Position numbers and translations under genes: made by a program. The notes under the pieces were generated by a model that did no database searches, had not been told where the DNA came from, and saw only the letters and a program-made list of their open reading frames with translations. DNA of 12,486 nt from UM-FILTER-38-24 sp041663205 (GTDB lineage Bacteria; Patescibacteriota; Gracilibacteria; UBA1369; LOWO2-01-FULL-3): positions 1 to 12,486 of the forward strand of contig JBAZQZ010000022.1 in assembly GCA_041663205.1 (NCBI GenBank), written 5' to 3'. Positions 5,995 to 10,783 of this stretch are shown one piece after another. How positions within the stretch are numbered: the first letter of the stretch is position 1; the number at the start of each line of letters is the position of its first letter.

Positions 5995-7707
5995 ATGACA
6001 ATAAAAGACCAAATAGAATCGATTCTCGAAAAAGCTGTAAAGAAAGCGCTAAAAACCGAGGGTGAAATTTTCATACAATATCCTTCGGACATTTTGCATG
6101 GAGATTATGCGGCGAATATTGCGATGAAATTGGCAAAAACGATGCAAAAAAATCCGAGAGAGATAGCCGAACAAATTGTAAAAAATATTCCAAAAAACAC
6201 ATTGATAAAAAAAGTGGAAATCGCCGGTCCGGGATTTATAAATTTTTTCGTTTCCGAAAAAACGCTAAAAAGTGAAATGTCAAAAGTGCTCAAGGAGAAG
6301 GCAAAATACGGCAAGTGCAACGAAGGAAAAAATAAAAAAGTAATCGTCGAATACAGTTCTCCGAATATCGCAAAACCGCTCGGAGTGCATCATTTATTAT
6401 CGACAATAATAGGGCAGACTCTAAACAATATTTTGGGAGCTGTGGGATACAAAACAATCTCCATGAATCACATAGGGGATTGGGGTACACAATTCGGAAA
6501 ATTGATTTACGCGTACAAAAAATGGGGCAAAAAAGAAATTTTGGAAAAAGATCCGATCAATGAAATGCTCAAGCTTTACGTAAAATTTCACGAAGAGGCC
6601 GAAAAAGACCCGAAACTTGAAGACTGCGCGAGAAAAGAATTCAAAGATTTTGAAGAAGGTGATAAAGAAAACAGAAAATTATGGGAATGGTTTGTGGTGG
6701 AAAGCCTGAAAGAAATAAACAGAACATACAAAAAATTGTCCGGCATAAAATTCGATTTTACGCTTGGAGAAAGCTTTTACGAGGACAAAATGGAGGAGTT
6801 GCTCGAAGAAGGAAAAAAGAAAAAAATATTTGTGGAAGGCGATGAGGGCTCATACATCGCAAAATTCGACGATGAAAATATTGCACCGATGGTGATTCAA
6901 AAAAAAGACGGGGCGACTTTGTATTCGACAAGAGACATTGCAACGCTGAAATATCGCATAAAACGCTGGAAACCGGAAAAGATTTTGTATGTCGTGGACA
7001 TGGCGCAAAACATGTATTTCAAGCAACTTTTTGAAACCGCAAAAAGATTTTCATGGTACAAAGACGAAGGATTTCACGTCAGTTTTGGAAGAATGAGGAT
7101 GGAGGACATGCAAATGAGTACAAGAAAAGGAAACATAATATTGCTCGATCAAGTGCTTGAGGAAGCCATAAAACGAGCAAAAAAAATCATCGGGGAAAAA
7201 AGTCCGGATTTGAAAAACAAAGACGCCGTGTCGGAAATCGTAGGAGTGGGAGCGGTAAAATACAACATCCTTTCGCAAAACAGATCGACGGATATAGTTT
7301 TTGATTGGGATAAAATGTTGTCGTTGGAGGGGAACAGCGCGCCATATATGCAATACACGTACGCAAGAGCGCACAGCATTTTGAGAAAGGCCTCCGCTCC
7401 CAAAAAAGAAGCAAAAACATCGGAAAATAAAAGCGAAATAGATGAAAAAATATCCCAACTTTTGCGCACAATACCGAAATTCAGAGAACAGCTCATCTAT
7501 TCCGCGCACGAGTACAAGCCAAATTTGCTATGCCAATATCTGTACGAACTTGCGCAAAAATTCAATTCTTTTTACAACTCGGTCCCCGTCTTGACAGCAA
7601 AAGAGCCAAAAGAAAGATTATTCAGACTGAAAATCACGCAGGCTGTAAGCCAAATTTTGCAAAACGGCCTCGCCCTGCTTGGGGTTGCGGTGGTGGAAGA
7701 GATGTAG
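5995..7707 (+). CDS. argS: Arginyl-tRNA synthetase
   Basis: Class I synthetase charging tRNA-Arg with arginine, 570 residues, full length for the family. Seen: N-terminal Arg_tRNA_synt_N domain (about 1-88, with PSDILHGDYAANIAM and GPGFINFFV). The catalytic domain contains SSPNIAKPLGVHHLLSTIIG (121-140), the conserved IGDWGTQFGKLIYAYKKWG, and the KMSKS-equivalent MSTRKG (374-379). A DALR anticodon-binding domain runs from about 450 to the end, closing with LALLGVAVVEEM. The HIGH signature, normally HVGH in PNIAKPFHVGHLRST, reads GVHH at residues 130-133. It is probably still an active enzyme given the otherwise complete sequence, but the motif should be checked against relatives. Second gene of the unit with the B3/4 protein. 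No Shine-Dalgarno; the start follows an A/T-rich stretch. Stop TAG. Confidence 0.95.
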   Translation: MTIKDQIESILEKAVKKALKTEGEIFIQYPSDILHGDYAANIAMKLAKTMQKNPREIAEQIVKNIPKNTLIKKVEIAGPGFINFFVSEKTLKSEMSKVLKEKAKYGKCNEGKNKKVIVEYSSPNIAKPLGVHHLLSTIIGQTLNNILGAVGYKTISMNHIGDWGTQFGKLIYAYKKWGKKEILEKDPINEMLKLYVKFHEEAEKDPKLEDCARKEFKDFEEGDKENRKLWEWFVVESLKEINRTYKKLSGIKFDFTLGESFYEDKMEELLEEGKKKKIFVEGDEGSYIAKFDDENIAPMVIQKKDGATLYSTRDIATLKYRIKRWKPEKILYVVDMAQNMYFKQLFETAKRFSWYKDEGFHVSFGRMRMEDMQMSTRKGNIILLDQVLEEAIKRAKKIIGEKSPDLKNKDAVSEIVGVGAVKYNILSQNRSTDIVFDWDKMLSLEGNSAPYMQYTYARAHSILRKASAPKKEAKTSENKSEIDEKISQLLRTIPKFREQLIYSAHEYKPNLLCQYLYELAQKFNSFYNSVPVLTAKEPKERLFRLKITQAVSQILQNGLALLGVAVVEEM

Positions 7708-7713
7708 GATAAT
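7685..7713 (+). promoter_or_regulatory. Weak candidate promoter upstream of the tRNA-Ser(CGA) repeat leader
   Basis: TTGCGG (7685-7690), a 17-base spacer and GATAAT (7708-7713) overlap the end of argS. If used, it would transcribe the GC-rich repeats and the tRNA as one precursor. The match is modest and read-through from argS is an equally good explanation. Confidence 0.3.
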
Positions 7714-7720
7714 CCGTCAC

Positions 7721-7743
7721 ACCGCTAAAGCGCAGTGAGCCTA
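7721..7743 (+). repeat. Truncated copy of the tRNA-Ser upstream repeat
   Basis: ACCGCTAAAGCGCAGTGAGC, just after the argS stop, matches the 3' half of the full units (ACCGCTGAGCGCAGTGAGC in the second unit). It appears to be a partial unit at the edge of the array. Confidence 0.6.
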
Positions 7744-7757
7744 CGCAGCACAAATGC

Positions 7758-7832
7758 GAGCGCACGGCGCGAGCGCGTAGCTAGCGAAGCGTGTGGCTTT
7801 GCCACCGCTGAGCGACGCGAGCTTAACAACAC
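7758..7832 (+). repeat. tRNA-Ser upstream repeat, unit 1
   Basis: 75-bp GC-rich unit beginning GAGCGCACGGCGCGAG and ending GAGCTTAACAAC. It contains the hairpin AGCG-T-GTGGC-TTT-GCCAC-CGCT (7788-7809): nine base pairs with one bulged T. Directly followed by a second unit. The composition is much more GC-rich than the surrounding genes. Confidence 0.8.
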
Positions 7833-7906
7833 GAGCGCACGGCGCGAGTGCGGAACAAGCGAAGCGTGTGGCTTTGCCACCGCTGAGCGCAGTGAGCTTA
7901 ACAATA
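7833..7906 (+). repeat. tRNA-Ser upstream repeat, unit 2
   Basis: 74-bp tandem copy of unit 1, ending one base before the tRNA-Ser(CGA) gene. It has the same GAGCGCACGGCGCGAG start and the same hairpin at 7863-7884. The differences from unit 1 cluster in two small blocks, at about 7849-7857 and 7888-7893. Confidence 0.8.
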
Positions 7907-7907
7907 T

Positions 7908-7997
7908 GGAGAGGTGCGTGAGTGGTTGAAACGAGCACTCTCGAAAAGTGCCAAGGCCTCACGGCCTTCGAGGGTTCGAATCCCTCCCTCTCCGCCA
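7908..7997 (+). tRNA. tRNA-Ser (anticodon CGA)
   Basis: Class II tRNA with encoded CCA. Acceptor GGAGAGG (7908-7914) pairs with CCTCTCC (7987-7993), discriminator G, then CCA. D-stem CGT/ACG; anticodon stem GCACT/AGTGC with loop CTCGAAA, giving anticodon CGA (7942-7944), which reads UCG. The long variable arm AAGGCC-TCAC-GGCCTT and the T-arm GAGGG-TTCGAAT-CCCTC confirm a serine tRNA. The first D-stem pair is C10-G25 rather than the usual G10-C25. Confidence 0.95.
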
Positions 7998-8016
7998 ATA
8001 AAAAAACAGCTCTGCC
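7979..8016 (+). repeat. tRNA-Ser(CGA) 3' end direct repeat, copy A
   Basis: Runs from the T-arm through the acceptor 3' strand, CCA, an A-tract and CAGCTCTGCC. It is repeated almost exactly at 8096-8132 (117 bases downstream), with one A fewer and one A/T change in the A-tract. Confidence 0.85.
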
Positions 8017-8036
8017 GAAGGTAGAGATATTTTTTT
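7998..8036. terminator. Bidirectional rho-independent terminator after tRNA-Ser(CGA)
   Basis: CTCTGCC (8010-8016), GAA loop, GGTAGAG (8020-8026) form a 7-bp stem with one G-U pair, flanked by seven A on the left (8000-8006) and seven T on the right (8030-8036). It can end the tRNA transcript on the plus strand and the pentapeptide-repeat gene on the minus strand. The left half is duplicated at 8115-8132 without the pairing partner. Confidence 0.75.
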
Positions 8037-8049
8037 ATCTGCTGAAGAA

Positions 8050-8114
8050 GAGGGAGGGATGAGAAGTTTATGCCCCGCAGCGAAGCGAAGGGGTAAATCC
8101 CTCCCTCTCCGCCA
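8050..8114 (+). repeat. tRNA-3'-end-associated structured element, copy 1
   Basis: GAGGGAGGGAT (8050-8060) and ATCCCTCCCTC (8097-8107) are a perfect 11-bp inverted repeat, 12 with the next A-T pair. They enclose the core GAGAAGTTTAT and a CCCC/GGGG hairpin, and the element ends CTCCGCCA, identical to the tRNA 3' end. The core GGGATGAGAAGTTTAT (8056-8071) recurs exactly at 9558-9573, after the other tRNA-Ser. The function is unknown; the element may be mobile or an RNA structure. Confidence 0.7.
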
Positions 8115-8132
8115 TTAAAAAACAGCTCTGCC
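8096..8132 (+). repeat. tRNA-Ser(CGA) 3' end direct repeat, copy B
   Basis: Second copy of 7979-8016, containing the T-arm 3' strand, acceptor 3' strand, CCA and the left half of the terminator. It ends four bases before the stop codon of the pentapeptide-repeat gene. A direct repeat of a tRNA 3' end is the usual footprint of site-specific insertion, but the enclosed DNA is only ~80 bases. Confidence 0.8.
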
Positions 8133-8136
8133 TCCA

Positions 8137-8934
8137 TTAACGCGATAAAGGCCCATCCATCCTTGTCAAAATATCTCCCGGGTCCAAGTCTTCTCCACTA
8201 TCCGCAGGCATATCCGCGCTGATTCCTCCCGCACCACGCGTTACAGTAGGCACCGCAGGTATTACCGCATTTTCATCGACACAATCCCTAAAATTCGCTC
8301 CGGTCTTATAACATCCGTCCCATTTAACATTGGTAACATTAGCCCCGTCAAAATCCGCTCCATTCAAATGAGCACCTCTCAAATCCGCCCCTTTCAAATT
8401 TGTCTTGGTAAACTCCGCTCCGATAGCGACCATCCCCTCCAAATAAGCCCCCTCAAGATTAGTAGCCCTAAAAGTACAATTATGACACTCCGCACCCATC
8501 AGCTTTGCCCCTTTCAAATTCGCTCCACTCAAATCCGTTCCGCTAAAATCACATCTGGTCAAATCCGCCCCTTCAAGATTGACTCCGCGAAGAATTTTCA
8601 AAGTAAAATCTCGAATTCCTTTAAAATTCGGCGTCCAATCAGGATTATCTTCTCTTAATTTGTTAAATCCCTCAACGTTTAGCGCCTTCAGGAAACCCAC
8701 TCCCAAATCATTCAATTCACCTTCACGCACAGCCCCCATAACCTCTCCAAGGGTTCTTGCCTTCACTTCCCCTACGGCAAAAACAGTTTCAGGTAAAGCC
8801 TCTCCGTCTCCGAGCAAAACATTTCCAGGTAAGGCCTCTCCGTCTTCGGGCAAAACAGTTTCATACTCTAACCCTAAAAAATTAGTAGGATTTACCGGCA
8901 CTTCTTGTCCATCGTTTGTTATTATTTCACTCAT
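8137..8934 (-). CDS. Pentapeptide-repeat protein
   Basis: 265 residues, no signal peptide or membrane segment. Seen: an acidic N-terminus with two tandem 12-residue units ending DGEALP (residues 25-36 and 37-48, DNA 8784-8855). A short helical part (60-115) follows, then about 20 A(D/N)LxG-type pentapeptides (about 116-217: GVNLEGADLTRCDFSGTDLSGANLKGAKL and onward). The repeats should fold as a quadrilateral right-handed beta-helix. The tail (218-265) is Asp/Pro/Gly-rich and probably disordered. Some family members mimic DNA and protect gyrase, but most have no known role, and none is assigned here. It lies between two tRNA-Ser genes, opposite to them, with its own strong promoter; the bidirectional terminator at 7998-8036 probably ends its transcript. 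Stop TAA. Confidence 0.85.
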   Translation of the reverse strand: MSEIITNDGQEVPVNPTNFLGLEYETVLPEDGEALPGNVLLGDGEALPETVFAVGEVKARTLGEVMGAVREGELNDLGVGFLKALNVEGFNKLREDNPDWTPNFKGIRDFTLKILRGVNLEGADLTRCDFSGTDLSGANLKGAKLMGAECHNCTFRATNLEGAYLEGMVAIGAEFTKTNLKGADLRGAHLNGADFDGANVTNVKWDGCYKTGANFRDCVDENAVIPAVPTVTRGAGGISADMPADSGEDLDPGDILTRMDGPLSR

Positions 8935-8965
8935 ATTTATATTATTTAAATATTACAAAGGCAAC

Positions 8966-8994
8966 ATTCTAGGTGGTTTTCAGTCTTTTGTCAA
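8966..8994 (-). promoter_or_regulatory. Near-consensus promoter of the pentapeptide-repeat gene
   Basis: Minus strand TTGACA (8989-8994), 17-base spacer, TAGAAT (8966-8971). Transcription would start near 8959, giving a ~25-nt AU-rich leader with no Shine-Dalgarno. This is the best promoter match in the window. Confidence 0.8.
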
Positions 8995-9266
8995 TAGCAA
9001 CAAACTGGGAAGCTACCGTTTTTTCAGTAGTTGAATGATGGCTCAAACAAGGGGAAATTTAGCTGCTCCACAGTTGATTATATAATGCACAAGCGTTTGG
9101 AGTACAATAGTTGTTGTCACACGCCTTAGCTGGCACTCGTGGCATATGCAAGCCAAAAATGAACAAAAAGTGTCGTTAACGGTGACGTTAAGTTTTAAGC
9201 CTATTCTGGAATATGTCAAAATCTATTATTTAGAAAACCAGGGTTTTTCCAATAACAAACAAAGTG
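8995..9266. other. Intergenic stretch without recognised gene
   Basis: No open frame with protein-like character and no RNA gene is recognised on either strand. It holds two isolated -10-like boxes (TATAAT 9081-9086, TACAAT 9103-9108) without good -35 partners, and a GCATATGC palindrome near 9142. It may be regulatory or decayed sequence. Confidence 0.4.
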
Positions 9267-9295
9267 TTGCCGTAATAAAATAGATATAATATAAT
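9267..9295 (+). promoter_or_regulatory. Candidate promoter for the repeat-tRNA-Ser(UGA) transcript
   Basis: TTGCCG (9267-9272), 17-base spacer and TATAAT (9290-9295). Transcription from about 9302 would give a ~135-nt precursor leader made almost wholly of repeats before the tRNA at 9438. Confidence 0.45.
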
Positions 9296-9300
9296 TCGCG

Positions 9301-9332
9301 CACGCAGTGAGCCTGGCACGCAGTGAGCCTGG
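9301..9332 (+). repeat. 16-bp perfect tandem repeat
   Basis: CACGCAGTGAGCCTGG occurs twice back to back (9301-9316, 9317-9332). The core GCAGTGAGCC also occurs at 7732-7741 in the truncated unit after argS, so it belongs to the same repeat family. Confidence 0.85.
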
Positions 9333-9358
9333 CAAACAGCGAGCGTCTAAGAACCGGC

Positions 9359-9430
9359 GAGCGCACGGCGCGAGCGCGTAGCTAGCAAAGAATGTGGCTT
9401 TGCCACTTCTGAGCGATGCGAAGCCTACAA
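9359..9430 (+). repeat. tRNA-Ser upstream repeat, unit 3
   Basis: 72-bp unit homologous to units 1 and 2, ending seven bases before tRNA-Ser(UGA). It begins GAGCGCACGGCGCGAG. Its hairpin (9389-9410) reads AGAA-T-GTGGC-TTT-GCCAC-TTCT: both strands of the outer stem changed together compared with AGCG/CGCT in units 1 and 2. Confidence 0.8.
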
Positions 9431-9437
9431 AAAAAGT

Positions 9438-9527
9438 GGAGAGATGGCTGAGTGGTCGAAAGCGACGGTCTTGAAAACCGCTAGGGACGTAAGTTCCTCC
9501 TGGGTTCGAATCCCAGTCTCTCCGCCA
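9438..9527 (+). tRNA. tRNA-Ser (anticodon UGA)
   Basis: Class II tRNA with encoded CCA. Acceptor GGAGAGA (9438-9444) pairs with TCTCTCC (9517-9523), discriminator G, CCA at 9525-9527. D-stem GCT/AGC; anticodon loop CTTGAAA gives UGA (9472-9474), which reads UCA. Long variable arm AGGGAC-GTAA-GTTCCT with one G-U pair; T-arm CTGGG-TTCGAAT-CCCAG. The outermost anticodon-stem pair (9465-9481) is an A-C mismatch. Confidence 0.95.
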
Positions 9528-9553
9528 GTTTTAAAAAAACTATACTAAGATGA

Positions 9554-9626
9554 GAATGGGATGAGAAGTTTATCCCCGGAGGGGGAATCCCCGTCCCTGC
9601 CTGCCGGCAGGCAGGTCTCCGCCAGT
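9554..9626 (+). repeat. tRNA-3'-end-associated structured element, copy 2
   Basis: Carries the same core GGGATGAGAAGTTTAT (9558-9573) as the element at 8050-8114, then a CCCC-GGA-GGGG hairpin and ATCCC (9587-9591), which pairs back to GGGAT. A 20-bp palindrome follows, then TCTCCGCCAGT (9616-9626), an 11-base exact copy of the tRNA-Ser(UGA) 3' end and its flank (9519-9529). Confidence 0.7.
9596..9615. repeat. 20-bp perfect palindrome, intergenic copy
   Basis: CCTGCCTGCCGGCAGGCAGG equals its own reverse complement. An identical copy lies inside the PyrD coding region at 11749-11768. From memory, similar palindromes are spread through Patescibacteria genomes; I cannot count them here. Confidence 0.9.
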
Positions 9627-9640
9627 AAAAACCCCACACC

Positions 9641-10147
9641 ATGTCCAAAGTCCTTTTTGTGATCGCAAACAATAATTTTCAAGACGCGGAATTCAAAATT
9701 CCGAAAGATGTTTTGGAAAAAGCAAATATCCAAGTTGATGTCGCCGCAGGCAAAAAAGGGGAGTGCATCGGGAAATTCGGGACAAAAACACAAGCTACAC
9801 TAAGCCTGAGCGAAGCCTCATGCGCAGATTACGACGCAGTCGTTTTTATAGGAGGTCCGGGCGCTTACAACGAATATCAAAATAATAAAGAATATTTTAG
9901 TCTCGCAAAATTAGCCAAAATCTTGGGCGCGATTTGTATCGCTCCGACAATTCTTTCCGACTCCGGAATTTTCAAAAACAAAAAAGTGACCGGTTGGGAT
10001 GACGGAGAAGGAACGCAAAAAAAACACATCGAAAAAAACGGCGCAACCTTCACCGGCGAAGATATCACAACCGACGGCAACATAATTACCGCCAACGGCC
10101 CGTCCTCAGCCGAAAAATTCGGCCAAGCAATACTTTCAAAACTTTAG
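9641..10147 (+). CDS. DJ-1/PfpI family protein
   Basis: 168 residues, one complete DJ-1/PfpI (class I glutamine amidotransferase-like) domain. Seen: KVLFVIANNNFQDAEF with conserved Glu17, VVFIGGPGA (68-75), and the nucleophile elbow GAICIAPTIL with Cys99. The residue after Cys is Ile, not the His of PfpI-type peptidases, so a DJ-1-like, deglycase/glyoxalase-like or chaperone-like role fits better than proteolysis; the substrate is unknown. The ATG follows the tRNA-Ser(UGA) element by 14 bases with no visible promoter, Shine-Dalgarno or strong terminator in between. It may therefore be expressed by read-through from the tRNA transcript. Convergent with the carbonic anhydrase gene, leaving only five bases between stops. 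Stop TAG. Confidence 0.85.
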   Translation: MSKVLFVIANNNFQDAEFKIPKDVLEKANIQVDVAAGKKGECIGKFGTKTQATLSLSEASCADYDAVVFIGGPGAYNEYQNNKEYFSLAKLAKILGAICIAPTILSDSGIFKNKKVTGWDDGEGTQKKHIEKNGATFTGEDITTDGNIITANGPSSAEKFGQAILSKL

Positions 10148-10152
10148 CCAAC

Positions 10153-10713
10153 CTATTCAACGGTACTCACAACTCCGCTGTCCAAGTCATAAAATGCGCC
10201 TACAACTTGAAGCGTTCCCTTATTCAAGAATTCTGAAATAACATGACTGTCATTCTTCAGATTTTCCACGACAAGTCTTACGTTTTCTTTCGCGCATTCA
10301 TCGGCGTGATCATGGCCTGAAGCCCTGGATTTCTCCACGGCAGGCAAAATTTTGCCGGTCAAATGCCCGATATGTCCGCTCACTTCTCCACCTTGGCAGG
10401 TAGCCGAAACGGCCCCGCATTTGCTGTGACCGAGAACCATGACAAGAGGTACGTGCAAATGCTCGATAGCGTATTCAAGGCTTCCGATAACCACATAATC
10501 GGCTATATTCCCGGCGACTCTGACAACAAAAATATCCCCGAGTCCTTGATCAAAAAGAATTTCGGGACAAACACGAGAATCCGAACAACACACAATCGCC
10601 GCAAAAGGATGCTGTCCGTTGGCGATTTCGTTTCTTCGTTTAAGGTCACGATTTTTATCGGAAAAATTTCCGTCTGTGTACCTTTTGTTACCGGCCATAA
10701 GTTCATTCAACAT
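10153..10713 (-). CDS. Beta-class carbonic anhydrase
   Basis: Interconverts CO2 and bicarbonate with a zinc ion. 186 residues, complete for the compact beta-CA type. Seen: NKRYTDGNF near the start, and CCSDSRVCPE with zinc ligand Cys43 and the Asp45-Arg47 dyad. VVRVAGNI follows, then GSLEYAIEHLHVPLVMVLGHSKCGAV with His96 and Cys99. The usual C-terminal strand VVGAFYDLDSGVV is present. All catalytic and metal residues are there and no signal peptide is seen, so it acts in the cytoplasm. It may supply bicarbonate for carboxylation, for example carbamoyl phosphate in pyrimidine synthesis; it is divergent from a PyrD fusion gene, but that link is only suggestive. The start at 10713 follows a TATAAT with an ~8-nt leader. 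Stop TAG. Confidence 0.93.
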   Translation of the reverse strand: MLNELMAGNKRYTDGNFSDKNRDLKRRNEIANGQHPFAAIVCCSDSRVCPEILFDQGLGDIFVVRVAGNIADYVVIGSLEYAIEHLHVPLVMVLGHSKCGAVSATCQGGEVSGHIGHLTGKILPAVEKSRASGHDHADECAKENVRLVVENLKNDSHVISEFLNKGTLQVVGAFYDLDSGVVSTVE

Positions 10714-10727
10714 ATTGATTTCGTTAG

Positions 10728-10733
10728 ATTATA
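10728..10733 (-). promoter_or_regulatory. -10 box of the carbonic anhydrase gene
   Basis: Minus strand TATAAT ends 14 bases before the ATG, so the leader would be about 8 nt. No clear -35 is seen; only a T-tract (TTTTTG, 10750-10755) lies at the expected distance. Confidence 0.5.
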
Positions 10734-10768
10734 AGCGGAAAAAGTATACCAAAAAATACAAAGAGTGC

Positions 10769-10777
10769 TAATATAAA
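10769..10777 (+). promoter_or_regulatory. -10 region of the PAP2-PyrD gene, probably leaderless
   Basis: TAATATAAA contains overlapping TAATAT and TATAAA boxes; TATAAA ends six bases before the ATG at 10784, placing the likely +1 at or next to the start codon. No -35 element is apparent. Confidence 0.4.
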
Positions 10778-10783
10778 ACACGC

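Noticed and set aside
7051..7509. 152-codon minus-strand frame inside argS
   Set aside because: It is antisense to conserved ArgRS catalytic and anticodon-binding sequence and has no family character.
7721..7906. CRISPR array in the GC-rich tandem repeats
   Set aside because: The units are contiguous 75-bp repeats with no unique spacers and no cas genes nearby.
7735..7929. Plus-strand 64-codon frame repeating SEACGFATAERRELNN
   Set aside because: It is only the translation of the tandem GC-rich repeats and runs into the tRNA; no independent sign of coding.
7908..8132. Genomic island or prophage integrated at tRNA-Ser
   Set aside because: The direct repeats are real, but only ~80 bases lie between them and no integrase, phage or transfer gene is in the window.
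7741..8137. Minus-strand open frames across tRNA-Ser(CGA) (7741-7998, 7898-8137) with peptides such as GGEGGIRTLEGREAL
   Set aside because: They are antisense to the tRNA and to the repeats around it; this peptide type is a known annotation artefact of tRNA-Ser antisense strands.
9481..9672. Minus-strand frame over tRNA-Ser(UGA) ending AERLGFEPRRNLRP
   Set aside because: Antisense to the tRNA and its downstream element; no protein family character and it overlaps the DJ-1 start.
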